Assembly (NCBI GenBank): GCA_024362935.1
Contig: JANCRA010000114.1
Location: forward strand, 1,178,001 to 1,242,000
Direction of reading: 5' to 3'
Source: Setophaga petechia
Lineage: Eukaryota > Chordata > Aves > Passeriformes > Parulidae
DNA length: 64,000 bases
The notes below the pieces were generated by a model, which saw only the letters and a list, made by a program, of their open reading frames with translations, had not been told where the DNA came from and made no database searches. This document shows positions 20,601 to 31,523 of the stretch, one piece after another. Position numbers and translations under genes: made by a program. Positions within the stretch are counted from its first letter, which is position 1. The number at the start of each line of letters is the position of its first letter.

Positions 20601-21857
20601 ATGGACAGGCAAGCAGCATATGTTTTATTTTTTACCACCCTAGAGAAAAAGGGAATAAAAGGGGTGGATAAGAAGGAACTATTAGGATTACTAGCATGGG
20701 AATATGCTAAGGGCTGTTTTGTTAACCCTCATACTTTAGATGATGATAGGACAGCTGAAAAGATAGGAAAACTTTGGAGAGTGATTCGTAATGATAGGAC
20801 AGCTGAAAAGATAGGAAAACTTTGGAGAGTGATTCGTAATGAGTTTCTGCAGTATCAGGCAGAACAGAAAGCAGCGGTGCAGGCATCGGCTGCTCATACA
20901 AAAAACAGAACCTATGAGGGAGATTTATCCCAAGACACTATATTACCCCCTGTGTTTAATAGGGTGTCTTTGCCTCCTCCAGCACCACCGCCTCTTAATT
21001 CTGGTACCAAGGCAGTGAGTGAGCCGTCTGCACCCCCCGGAGAGAATGATTCATGGCCGAAACCGGCCCCGGCTGCCCTCCCTCTGAGCAGTGAGCCGAT
21101 CCCTGGGGCGGAAAGTGACCTAGCGGGGGCCACTGCCACGGGACGGGGGGAGGCTTGGGCTGTGCTGGCGAAAGAAGGCTTGGAGAAAGGGGATGTTGCA
21201 ATTAATGCGGCTACACAAATAACATGCCCGGTGACTTTTCCAACTCAGGCGGGGGGAGGTCTGCGAGCAATAACAGCTGCTCGGGACTGGAAATTGCTAT
21301 CGAAGTTGCAATCAGGAGTTAGTCAGGTTAGAGTGACAGCAGATGAGTTTATGGAGCTGAGAGTGTTTCTTTGTACTGAAGTTCAAGCCCTGACAGGACC
21401 AGATAAGTACACAGAGGCGATGAGATTGGTTAGACTGGCTATAGACAGAGTAAAAGCATGTGGAATTAAGCAGGGCCACGAAGAATCTTTTGGTTTGTTT
21501 ATAGATCAAGTTGCTGCCGCGATAGAGAAAGTAGGGGTATGTGATTATACGGCAGAGGCTATGTTGAAACAGTGTGCTCTTCAGGACAGCAGGGAGGCTG
21601 CGAGGAATGTGCTTAACACGTTAGGTGCGAATTGGGCCATAAAAGAGGCATTAGGGAGAATAGCTCAGATGCCAGTAGGATCAAAAGCATTTTTGGTAGA
21701 TGCTATCAAACAGCTGGGGTTAAGGCCAGGAGCAGGCAAGGGCTTCCCAAGCGCAGGTATTAGCGGCTCTTGCACCTCTCCGGGCTCCTACGGCAATGGC
21801 CAGCACCCCTGCGGAACGTTTAGGATCTGGAACTCGATGCTGATGAAATCACGCTGA
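20601..21857 (+). pseudogene. gag: Endogenous retrovirus gag remnant with major homology region
   Basis: The frame from the ATG at 20601 is open for 418 residues. It has a matrix-like N-terminal helical region, a Pro-rich linker (about 20935-21140) and a capsid with the major homology region pattern QG..E...F.L beginning near 21470 (QGHEESFGLF). Two copies of a 48-bp (16-residue) in-frame duplication start at 20745 and 20793 inside the matrix region. After the capsid the frame runs into unrelated codons and the nucleocapsid zinc knuckles are missing. Long but incomplete, so marked as broken. Confidence 0.78.
20745..20840 (+). repeat. 48-bp in-frame duplication inside gag
   Basis: GATAGGACAGCTGAAAAG begins at 20745 and again at 20793, and the two 48-bp copies are identical by eye. 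Confidence 0.9.
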
Positions 21858-21879
21858 TGACTCCGCACCCACGAAAAAC

Positions 21880-22460
21880 ATCCTGACGAGGTTAAAGGAC
21901 CTATTGTTGTACAAGGTCAAGCGATGGATGCACTGCTTTTAAGGAGATCATCTGCCTCTATACTTGGATTATTTGTTTTACCTGGAGTTATTAATGTGGA
22001 TTCCTCTATACTTGGATTATTTGTTTTACCTGGAGTTATTAATGTGGATTCCTCTATACTTGGATTATTTGTTTTACCTGGAGTTATTATTGTGGATTTT
22101 ACCGGGAAAATTATGGTTATGGTACACACTCCTTTTCCACCACTTCAAATTAACAAGGAGCTATTGTTTGGAATATCGAACAGGCTGCTGGATGGTTTAT
22201 ATTCACTTCTTAAAGACACAGACCCGACAAGTCCGATCTGTATTACTCCAGAGCAGCAGCACATTTTTCGGCAAATTATGCACTGTGTTACTCAAGGACA
22301 AGTTTATCGGCGGGACACAGAGTTGTCTATAGACCTGACAATTTGGCACGGTCCCAAATACCTCCTTGGAGCACCGACTTGGTTGCAAAAGATCCTAATT
22401 TGGATACAGGGGCTGTGTGGGTACCTGCTGGATGGACTAAGCCTGTTCTTGATGCAGTGA
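21880..22460 (+). pseudogene. Endogenous retrovirus dUTPase-like remnant followed by a decayed segment
   Basis: After the capsid, the sequence reads like the retroviral dUTPase (pro frame) core: an RSSAS motif close to the dUTPase GRSS box, then LFVLPGVI...VDFTGKI, which fits the following conserved dUTPase box. In live betaretroviruses and relatives this enzyme hydrolyses dUTP. Here a 16-residue segment is repeated three times inside it (48-bp units starting at 21961, 22009 and 22057), which should disrupt the fold. Protease, reverse transcriptase and RNase H are absent. The part after about 22150 may derive from the integrase end or early env, which I cannot decide. Confidence 0.6.
21957..22100 (+). 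repeat. 48-bp tandem triplication inside the dUTPase-like segment
   Basis: TACTTGGATTATTTGTTTTA begins at 21961, 22009 and 22057. The period is exactly 48 bp and in frame. The third unit differs slightly near its end. Confidence 0.92.
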
Positions 22461-22624
22461 CTGACAAGCAAGCTGTGACCGCTGCTGTTACAGCTGAAAG
22501 GACACTCGAAGGCTGTCAACGGGACTGTGGCCTGCTGCCGGACCTTTGGGGGACTGGTTACAACTGTTGGGTCACTGTTAGAATTTTACATTCGGGGTCC
22601 AGTGGGTCAAAAATGTCTTGACTG

Positions 22625-24220
22625 TAATATCCTGTATTGTACTACTTGAGTAACTTTGTATTGCAGGTGTGTGGTAAAACTTTTTCGGTAGAAAAATCTG
22701 TAGTATGTGAATTGTAGTGTAACAAGTGTGTATTTAACCATAATTTTAACGACTTGCAGAGAGAGCTACAAGAACAAACAAGATTAAGAGTCAATCTAGC
22801 TTTAGAGCTTTTTAAAACACCTGAGCAAAAGGTCCTAATTTGTTATTGTTAAGAACTAAAGCATATCTTTGAAAGGGTTACAGCTCAGAGTAAGTCTCAT
22901 ATTGTCTCTGCAAAGTACAGATAATTAGTATAATTGTGAAAAAATACTAATCACTTGTTTTTGAAATTATTAAAAGTTTAATAGTAATAAAATGGTTATA
23001 AAAATAGTAATACAACTAGAGTTATAGTAATTTGGACAATTTAAAGCAAGACAATATGAGACAATAAAAGCAAAGAGTTGCAGACATCCAAGTACTTTTT
23101 CCTGAGCATCACGAGCCCGAAAAAGAATACACGTTAACAAAGAATTAACCCTTCAAAACAATGGCCTGTTGCATACTTATACACTTCATACATGCTGCAT
23201 GGATTCAATTCAAACAGAGGATTCTGTCTGGTTAGTGTTAACTTCTTCCTTCTAATCCTAACAGTGCCTTCAAAGCGAGAAAAAAGTTAGTTTCTTCTGA
23301 TAAGAAGGCAGTAAATTTCCTTTCTCAGAAAGATTTATGTGTCCTGTAGCTGCTATCTCACTACAAGGCCTTTCTGTTTAACAAAGCATCTTACATAGCA
23401 TAGTTTCTATTTTAATGATTTCTATAACTTAGAACTATATTTAACACAGTACTTAAGAGAATTAATACAGCATTACTTCCTAACACAACACATGTGGTGT
23501 TCATTTTGATATTTGCAAAAAGCCAATTATAAAATACATGCATTTTTCACAGTATCCATAACACAGCATTCCGTGGTAGGACCAATTAGCAGCGATCCCG
23601 ATAAAGAGCTGGATCAGTGCTCGATCAGATTACAAGAGTTAATCAATCATTGCTTTGCCTTAGTTTAAGAAGAGTTACTAATCTTTTTCAAACTTGCTTT
23701 ATAAATTCACTTGTTTGGTTTCCAGGGGAATTTAGTGGTTTTTGGGAACAGTAGTAGTTTATGTAAAAAACTTGTCTTTTTCGGCCCGTTGCCAACATCA
23801 AAGCAAACAGGATGGATGCCAGCAGTGTGAGTTCATACTGTCCTTGAACACACACTCTCCCCTAGAAGAATCAGTTCTCTTTGAAAGTGCAAATGCCAGC
23901 CTTGCAGGCAACCCGCAAGGGGGGTCGTATTATTTGAGAAAACTATCACTGTTCCATCTTAATGTATCTTTCCTAATGTAAGGGTGTAAAAACACAAGTA
24001 ATAGTTAAACATAGAAGAATTTAGGTTTTTAGACTAAGCTGCATTAAGTAGTAGTAGCCACTATTTTACCTGGAAGTGTGGCAGATAAGAAACTTCACAA
24101 AACAGATAGGGTGCTGGGTTAAAGCTAAATTGAATAAGAAATCACAGATTTTAGATATGCTTACTATAAATGTGTAAAATGCTTATTATGCAATGCTTTA
24201 GAAGAAAGCTGCTATAGATT
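22625..24220. other. AT-rich decayed interior of the second provirus, no open frame recognised
   Basis: Located where pol/env surface-subunit sequence would be expected. It is AT-rich with many stops in all frames. I see no polymerase motif. Confidence 0.4.
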
Positions 24221-24222
24221 TT

Positions 24223-24573
24223 TTGCTTTTAGCGCAAGACCACGGCTGTAAGGAGTTTGAAAGAATGTGTTGTATGAACATTTCTGATCACTCTGTTTCA
24301 ATTCACAGCAAGATTAAAGAGCTTCGAGAAGGATTCTGTAAGTTGAAGGAGGAAAAAGAGCTAGGAATCGATGAATGGTTAAGAAGTCTGGGACTTGGGC
24401 CATGGTTACATGTGATAGGGTTATTAGGAGTGATTTTATTGCTGCTACTGATTTTGCCTTGTGCATGCAGTTGTATTCAAAACATGATGCAGAATATGAT
24501 TGAAAGAACATGGAAGACTAATTTGCTTGTGCAGACAGAAAAACGGGGGAAGTGTAGAGAGCCTAATTGCTGA
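24223..24573 (+). pseudogene. env: Endogenous retrovirus env remnant (transmembrane subunit)
   Basis: An open stretch of 116 residues with the CX6CC motif near its start (HGCKEFERMCC), a charged helical region (about residues 25-50) and a strong hydrophobic membrane span (about residues 66-85), then a cytoplasmic tail. The fusion peptide and surface subunit are missing, so it is only a fragment. The frame ends about 20 bp inside the 3' LTR. Confidence 0.72.
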
Positions 24574-24944
24574 GTGGCTTGATGAGAAAGGCCACAGTGG
24601 CTATAAGATGATCAATATGAGCAGTAAATAGGGCAAGGGTAGCTGTGGGAACCAAGGGTAGCTCTGTGATCACAGTGCCCTGGTCAGCAAAACAACTTGG
24701 CCTGAACCTAGCAGACGTGCTGTAGGAATCATAGCTAGTGAACAACAGGAATACAAAAGTATAACTATGTTGCAGAAATATAACTATGTTGCAGATATTG
24801 ACGCAAATGCCTTCTGACCAATAATGAGCTCAGCTTTTGCAATATGTATGAGACTAATTAGGAAGTGTATTTAACCTGTCAATAGAGATCAATAAAGGAG
24901 CTACGTTGATGAACCATCTGGTGTCGCGTCTCCCTTCTCCAACA
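24553..24944 (+). mobile_element. 3' LTR of the second endogenous retrovirus
   Basis: It begins TGTAGAGAGCC right after a polypurine tract (AAAAACGGGGGAAG) and ends TCTCCAACA. AATAAA is near 24890. The 392-bp length and the match of its last 169 bp to 20224-20392 support the call. Confidence 0.78.
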
Positions 24945-24950
24945 GCGGGC

Positions 24951-25258
24951 TGTTACGGAAAGCTGCAAGAACCCTCTCCTCCTGCCTCCCAGAGATAAGG
25001 ATCACCCTCGGAATGTAACTAAGGAATGTAACCCCCCTAACATAGAAGGTACCAGTACCACCCTGTACTAACCCCCAGCCCCTTTGTACGTAGGAAACCC
25101 CCCAAACTATAAAGCCTTTAGAGAAGAGGCAATAAAGGCTATTTGACCGTCCACCACATTGGTGCAAGCGTCGTCTGTAGCCCGAGCGACCCAAAAGGGG
25201 GGTCGCCGTGCTGTACTCTGGAACCAGGTCGCCTTGCCTTCGGAACCAGAAGGCAACA
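24951..25258 (+). mobile_element. Solo LTR of a third retroviral family at the edge of the MROH array
   Basis: It starts TGTTACGGAAAG and ends AAGGCAACA. It has a TATA box (CTATAAAG at about 25108) and AATAAA (near 25130) in the right order. It lies six bases after the preceding LTR. The flanking hexamers (GCGGGC, CCACGT) do not match, so there is no target-site duplication. Its right end coincides with the first base of the MROH tandem array. Confidence 0.75.
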
Positions 25259-28200
25259 CCACGTGCACGTTCTCATGGTGCCAGCCCGAGAATAGAGGGA
25301 GCAGGCTCTGGCTCACAATTGTGGTAAGAGGATTTCCCCCCTCCTCCACTTGCAACTCCATCACCTTGCTGAAGAGCTGGATGGAGAGCAGCTGCACATG
25401 GCTGTTGTCCTGGAGGAAAGGAGAAGTCCTAAGCACCAGCTACTCCAGGCCCATTGGGGCAAAGGCCCAAACATGCAGCGGGCACAAAGTTTCCAGGCAG
25501 GCAGCATCCAGTGCCCACGGCTGGGGGCACAGAGCCTTACGTTCTCCAAGTGTGGCAGGAGGGACTCCACCAGCTTCAGGGTGGTGATGCTGGGTATCTC
25601 GAGGTCTTTGTCCTGGAGCACATGCGTGAGCACAGAGAGGCTCATCCCGACCATCTCTGCATCTGGATCCGCCAGCTGCTCCACCAGGTGTTGACAGAGG
25701 CCGCATATTCCTCCGGCCTGTGTGCAAGACCAGGCTGTGCTGTGAATCCATGACTGGCCGCAGCACCAACAGCTGCTTGGGGCACTCAGGCAGCTGAAGC
25801 GGGAGTCGGGAGAGCTGGCAGCAGCTGCCTCTGCTGCCAAAGCCCAGCCAAGGCCTGTGGTCTGCCTTCCCCAGCCCCACGCTGCCAGTGCGGCTTCACC
25901 CACTGTCCCCTTCTCACCAGCGAGGGCTCCTTGCTGAGCACCACGAGGCCTCTGAGCTCCAGGCGCAGCCTGTCCCTGCTCTGGCTCGGCAGGTGCCGGG
26001 ATAGCACCAACAGGGCACTGGGACCGTGTTTGCTCAGGTCCAGACACTCCAGGAGCTGAAGGGCACAGGGCAGTGGCAGGGGAGCCGGCCGGCAGGAGCC
26101 CGGAGCCGCTGCAGGGCCGGCTCCAGGCAGCAGCAGCGGGCGTGGGCAGCATCCCAGGCAGCTGCAACTACCAGAGACCAGAGAGCTGGGAGGCAGCTCA
26201 GCCAGGCAGCACTGGCCATCAGGCTCACCTCCACAAAGAAGGCCAGGGCAGGCAGATGCCAGCGGGGCTGCTTCGCGATGAGCAGGCTGAGCAGGTGCGA
26301 GGCCATGTGGGGACACAAGGGGGTCAAGCCACAGCGCATCTCCCTGGCAGGGGAAAAAGGCACCAAGGCTCTGAGCCGGGCAGGCAGACCTGTCACAGAG
26401 GTTTCATCTTTCCCCAGCACTCTGCAAGGGGACATGGGTCCCTTGGGAGGCGGCTGCTGCAGGGCATCCTCCTCTCCCAGCCCTTTGCAGTCTGCTCGGC
26501 CCTCCCCCGGTGACGAGGCCCTCTTGCTTACAATCCCCGGGGACTGTGTGGGCCACTCCGGGCACGGGGCACAAGTGCTGGCGGTGGCGGTGGGGACTAG
26601 GGGATCTCACCTGGCCAGCAGACCCGCTGCATAGTGCTGGCTGTCGGCACAGAGCAGGGTGTCCCAGAGCTGCTTGTGCTCCAGAGCCAGCACGTTCTTG
26701 CCAAAGCCCAGTTGGGAGAGCAGAGCCTTCATGGTCTGCACTGCAAACCTGTGTGCCGAGCCAAGGCCAGGTCACTCTGGGAGCACAGGCCCTGGCCGCA
26801 AGGGCGCGGGAAGGACAGGGTGGCTGGCACCTGTTGGGCTCGCTGGGAAGGCCGTGTTCCTCCCGGCACGCTCTCCAGAAGCGCTGGGTCTCCACGTCCT
26901 CTGGCCTCTGCTCCGTGGTGGTGAAAATTTGCAAGAGCAAAGGCACGAACAGGTGGGGAGAATGAAAGTGGATTGCGTGGTGCCACTCGGGCATGCTTGC
27001 AATCCTCCACAGCACCAGAGTTGCCTGCAAGAGACAAAGCACCCCGAGGCAGCACTCAGTGCCGAGGTGTCCATGAGGCAGGGTCTGAGGGGAGAGGCAG
27101 GGAGAGCACACGGCCTGCTGCCCCTAGCCCAGCTTTCAGCCCAGGCAGGGAGCTGCAGAGTGGGGAGAGCATGAAGAGCTTCTGAGAAGGCAACCTGGAG
27201 GGCCAGCATAGGCCAGCTTCAGAAACTCACAGCCAGGGCAAGGACGGCCTTCTTGTCCCTGCTGCAGAGGAAGCCGCCATACGGTGGCTGTTCCTCTATC
27301 ACAGAGAGCAGCACTGGAAGCACCTCCTCCGTGGCTACTTCTGAGGTGCCTATGGCTCTCCACATCAGCACGGCGGCTCTGTGGGACCAGAGCTGTGCAT
27401 CAGTACCGTGCCCCGTGCAGCTGCGTGGGGCCGGGAGGGAGCATGGCAGCAGGCTCAGGAAACAGAGGGGCCTGAGGGTGCCGGTGCTCCCTGCCTGTCT
27501 GGCAGACCCCGCCGGACAGGCTGTACAGGGCGATGGGCCCTACGGGCCAGTGAGCACTGAGCTCTCGAGGCACTTGTGCCCCGTACCTTTCACACGTTGG
27601 GGCACAGCGCAGGAGGTTCATCACAACGTGGGCCGGGTGTTCTTCAGTGAGGCTGACAATGGCCGTTTGCAGCCCAGCATCCACAGACTCACAGGACGTG
27701 AGTCTCCGGAGCATGTCACTCACCATGGCTTGCACCTGGAGGTGGCATGGGGAAGACTTGGAGTGCTGTGCAAGGGAGCAGCTTGCCCAGCTTTCCCTAA
27801 AAAGTTCTTGCCTTCCCAGCCCACTGTGATGGGGCTGAGGGGGCCCAGCAGACATGGCTTGAGGGGCTGCGTGATCCTGGGAGGCCTTCAGCCCTGGCCC
27901 CAGGCTGCTGCAGAGAATAAAAGCACTTCTGTTAAAACTGCAGAGTGGGTCCAGGACTCACAGTCAGCGTGGGCATGGCCTCAGTCTCTGGGATGCCCTG
28001 TGTGATGGTGTTGGTGGTGGCCATGCCCTCCATCAGGGCCATGTCAGCCTCCTCCGTTTCCCAGTCAGAGCTGGCAGCCAGGTCAGAGGACGCTGTGCTG
28101 GCAGCAGCCTCTGCCCGCAGCTTGCTGGGCCTGGGGTTGGGCTCGGCCGTGCCCTCGGGTGCGGGGCCGCTGGTCTTTGTGTGCCGAAGGCGCAGGAACC

Positions 28201-29199
28201 TCCGCAGTGTCTGCAGCAGAAGGAAGGGCGGGAAGAGAGGAACGTTCCATGGTCTGCTCCACTGCGGGGCCCGGCCGAGCAGTGCCAGCAGGCCCAGCCC
28301 AGGTGGGGATGGCTGCAGGTACCTGCGCTGCTCTGTGGAAGCGACCACGGGTGGGCTCCTGCTCTTGAGTTCGGTCCCTGGCTGCATCTGCCAAAGAGCA
28401 AGCGCAGCCAGAGCTGAGGGGCCGTGGGAGAGGCCGGAGAACACAGCGCAGCCCTGCCCTCCCCAGGCAGGGACAGCACTGCGGGTGCCCAGGTGTCACA
28501 GACATCCTCTCACTAAAAATCCTTTCTTTAGGGTTTTTCCTTCTGAGAAGCTAAGAGGCCTCAGAGACAGAATGTAAACAGTGGTTATCTGCTGCTGTGG
28601 AATGCAACAGGTCCACCTGTGATTGGCCCATCTTGAATGTGTATAATTAATTGTCAATCAAGGATGGAGCTATCTCGGACAGAGTCGGAGAGAGCTCCTT
28701 TGTTAGCATTCTTTTCTGTTCTATTTTTAGCTTAGCTAGCCTTCTGAGGAACCTTTTCCATTCTTTTCTTTTTAGTATAGTTACAATAAATATATATATC
28801 ATAAAATAACAAATCAAGCCTTCTGATCATGGAGTCAACATTCTCATCTCTCCCTTTACCTGCAAAGCCCTGTGACCACTGTCACACCTGGGGACGGAGC
28901 ACGGCCATTAAGGGGGCAGCCCCAGCCCCTGTCCCATCCTGTCCATGGGCATGTCCACAGGGATGGGATGGGATGGGATGGGATGGGATGGGATGGGATG
29001 GGATGGGATGGGATGGGATGGGATGGGATGGGGCCAGGCCAGCTGCAGGCACCGGCCCTGCAGCCCAGCTCCGCCACTCACCATCCTGCAGCGGCTGCAA
29101 CTGCTCCGGCTCTGCAGGCTGCTGCGCTGGGGCAGCTGCAGGGCCTTTGCTTTTCTTGCCCCGAAGCCCCTTGAACAGGCTGAGCAGTCTGCCTGCCAT
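25107..29199 (-). CDS. MROH-like gene, copy A: 3' end lost, frame continues into an antisense LTR
   Basis: A maestro HEAT-like repeat protein; the family consists of stacked alpha-helical repeats thought to be scaffolds, and no reaction is known. Coding exons on the minus strand: 29082-29199 (ATG at 29199, good start context), 28323-28387, 27962-28210, 27587-27735, 27231-27378, 26831-27024, 26611-26748, 26229-26343, 25918-26055, 25541-25717, and a partial exon 11 from 25409 to 25259. Splice phases agree throughout and the HEAT-like block (LLECLDLSKHGPSALLVLSR) is in exon 9. At 25258 the MROH sequence stops at an LTR and the frame stays open for about 50 more codons to a stop at 25107-25109. 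This predicts a 597-residue chimeric protein lacking exons 12-15 of copy B. Whether it is expressed is unknown. Confidence 0.68.
28494..28886 (+). mobile_element. Solo LTR in intron 1 of MROH copy A (antisense to the gene)
   Basis: It starts TGTCACAGACATCC and ends CACTGTCACA, with A/T-rich AATAAA-type signals near 28785. It resembles a very common songbird LTR. Flanking pentamers CCAGG and CCTGG match in four of five bases, consistent with an aged 5-bp target-site duplication. Present at the same place in all three units. Confidence 0.75.
28961..29030 (+). repeat. (GGATG)14 microsatellite in intron 1 of MROH copy A
   Basis: Fourteen perfect pentamers. The plus strand has GGG runs every five bases, a classic G-quadruplex-capable pattern. 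It lies 50-120 bp downstream of the exon 1 donor in gene orientation. Confidence 0.95.
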
Positions 29200-31380
29200 C
29201 TCGCTGTCTCACCTCGAGGGCACCTTCGAGACAGATGCCTCGGCAAAGGCAGCGAGTGCTGCAGTTGTGCCTTGCAGGCACCTGCAACAGAGGAGCCTCA
29301 GGAAGGCTACAGGACAGCAAGTCCTGCACTCGAGGCCTCCTGCCGCAATGAGAGGAGACTCCTGGTGAACGATGGAGGTCACCAAGTCCCAGGGCCTGGC
29401 CACAAGGGCACGGGCCGCAGAGATGGGAGGTGCCTCGGTAAAGCTCCGAGTCACCGAATCCTGAGGTCTGGCCGTGAGGCCAGCCGCAGGAGGAACACCT
29501 TGGAAAAGCTCCGGGTCAGCAACCAATGAGCCGGCTGTGCGGGGACGCCTCACAGCACTGCTCTGTCACCTCCTGTCCTGTCGTGTGCACCGAGCACCGT
29601 GGCGTGGCCGCGTCGCTGCCAGCTCATTTGTCAGCACGTGTCACAAAGGGCTGCTCAGACACGCTGTCCCTTTCGGTTCCACGGTGAACCTGCTGCACCA
29701 TGTCACAAAGGGACATGTTGCCATGTGCTCCGGGGCCATCCCCTCCCCACCCAAGGTGCCCCTGCTTGGAAGGAATCCATTGCCCCGAGTGTCTAACACA
29801 GCCCTGGACACACCACGACCCGCCAAGTGCTCGGGGAAGGACTCTCCACGGTGCCCAGCCCACACAGCCCAGCTCGCTGCTGGCCCTGGAGCAGAGCAGC
29901 TTCCAGCAAACAAGAGGCAAACGCTTCTTGCCAAGAGTTCAAACACAGCAGATAGAGAAGATGGCATGGATGTGTGCATAAAGGCCTTTGAATTCACAGC
30001 TCTTTGAGAGCCATTTGGGGCTCTCGGCCGGACAGAGATGATCCCCCTCTGTCCTGTGCTTAAAGGTGGGGAGACACACCCTGCCGCTGGTGCTTGTCTT
30101 GGTCTCTGCAGGCCCAGGCAGATGCCAAAGCTGCTCTTCACAGCCTTCTCCCTTCCCACGCCCCTCTGCCAAGTGCACGGGGCCTCAAGAACGGAAACGA
30201 GTGCAGGGAGCCAAAAGGAGACAGCTGCATCTACCTCACTGGGGGCACCTGGGGAAGCAGTTTGCTTGAGAAGCAAACCCCTCTCTTCCTAAGGCATTTC
30301 CCCAAAAGCATACATTTCCCAGGGAACACCAACACACACTTAAGAAACCCTGGCAAGGCTGAATGACTTCTGCACCTTGTAGCACAGGCACTCCAGCTCG
30401 AGCTCATCTTCCTTCTCTCGAGTCTGTTTCCTCGTGTCCCTTGTGGCGCGCAGCCCCGGGCCCCCCAGAAACAAGAGCTGCCCGCTGCCCGTTCAAGTGC
30501 CCGAACTCCTGCCTGCGCTCACGGCAGCAAAACCAGGCTGTTCCCAGCCAGGGAGCGGAGCCCTGTTCTCGCAGGAGGCTCTCGTGAGCCCCTTGCCCAC
30601 TGTGCACTCAGCACTTCTGCCTGCCTGCCCAGAACGCTCTTGGCACAGCAGAGCACAAGCTGGCCCGCTCTGGGCTCAGCACAGCCCAAACACAGGCGTG
30701 GGAAGACACAGCGGCTGTTTTGCAGCCATGCCCCAGAGGGACGGGAAGAGGCCCTGCCTCTGGTCTCACTCGGTCGGGCTTCTGACAGGGTCTGAGGCAG
30801 GCGCTGCCTGATTCCTCGCGTGTGGGGAGAGCAGAGCCGCCGGAAGCGCGCCCAGCAGGCAGGCACTGCCTGACAGCGCTGCGGCCGCTGGGACGGTTGT
30901 GCCCCCGAGGCTCAGCCACTCCGCTGCGGGCTTCTGTTGCTCTTAGGCGCACCCAAAACTCACTGCTAGGCCACGATGGTCTCTTGTCCTGCCCTCTTCC
31001 TGTCCCTTGTGTAGTGATGGAGCATTGCTGTGCTTTCAGGAAGCTCTTTGTGGGAACTTCGGCCATTGAAAGCTCCTTTGCCCTCAGTAGATGCCTGCAC
31101 TGGAATCCCTCATGGCTGGGTTCAGAGCACGCTCAAGCTGGCTATTCTATAACCCAGGGTCCTTTTCCCCTTCAGCGTGCTCAGCATCCCCTTTAACTCC
31201 ACGCCGCTGTGCAGCTGGAGCAGGAGGACAGGGACCTTTGCAGCCCGAGCTGCCCTTGCTCCTCTCTGTCCGTGCACGGAACACAGCGGGGAGGAGAACA
31301 GCAGCAGGGCCCTGCGTGTCCCCGGGCCCAGGTTTTGCGCCGCTTCAGCTCCACAGAGACGCGGGTAAAGTGAAAAACAC
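29200..31380. other. Spacer between MROH copies A and B, probable upstream region of copy A
   Basis: No coding exon with matched splice sites recognised. The spacer is repeated at 36838-39018 and, in part, at 44474-45792. It should hold the promoter and 5' non-coding exon(s) of the gene to its left, but I could not locate a TATA box or a start. Confidence 0.4.
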
Positions 31381-31386
31381 AAACAG

Positions 31387-31392
31387 TTTATT
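31387..31392 (-). terminator. Polyadenylation signal of MROH copy B
   Basis: On the minus strand AATAAA lies 132 nt after the stop codon at 31524. The same signal is at 39025-39030 for copy C. Confidence 0.75.
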
Positions 31393-31523
31393 AAGGGAAA
31401 GCCAAGCGAAGCGAAGGGGTGAGCTGGGAGGTAAAAAAGGGCATGGGTGGGGCCTGAGGGCTGCAGGGAAGGAGCTGCCAACAGGGAGAGAGATGGCAGG
31501 AGCTGTTGGAGCTTCGCACAGGC

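Noticed and set aside
28961..29030. Interstitial telomeric repeat
   Set aside because: The unit is GGATG, not TTAGGG, and shows no telomeric variants.
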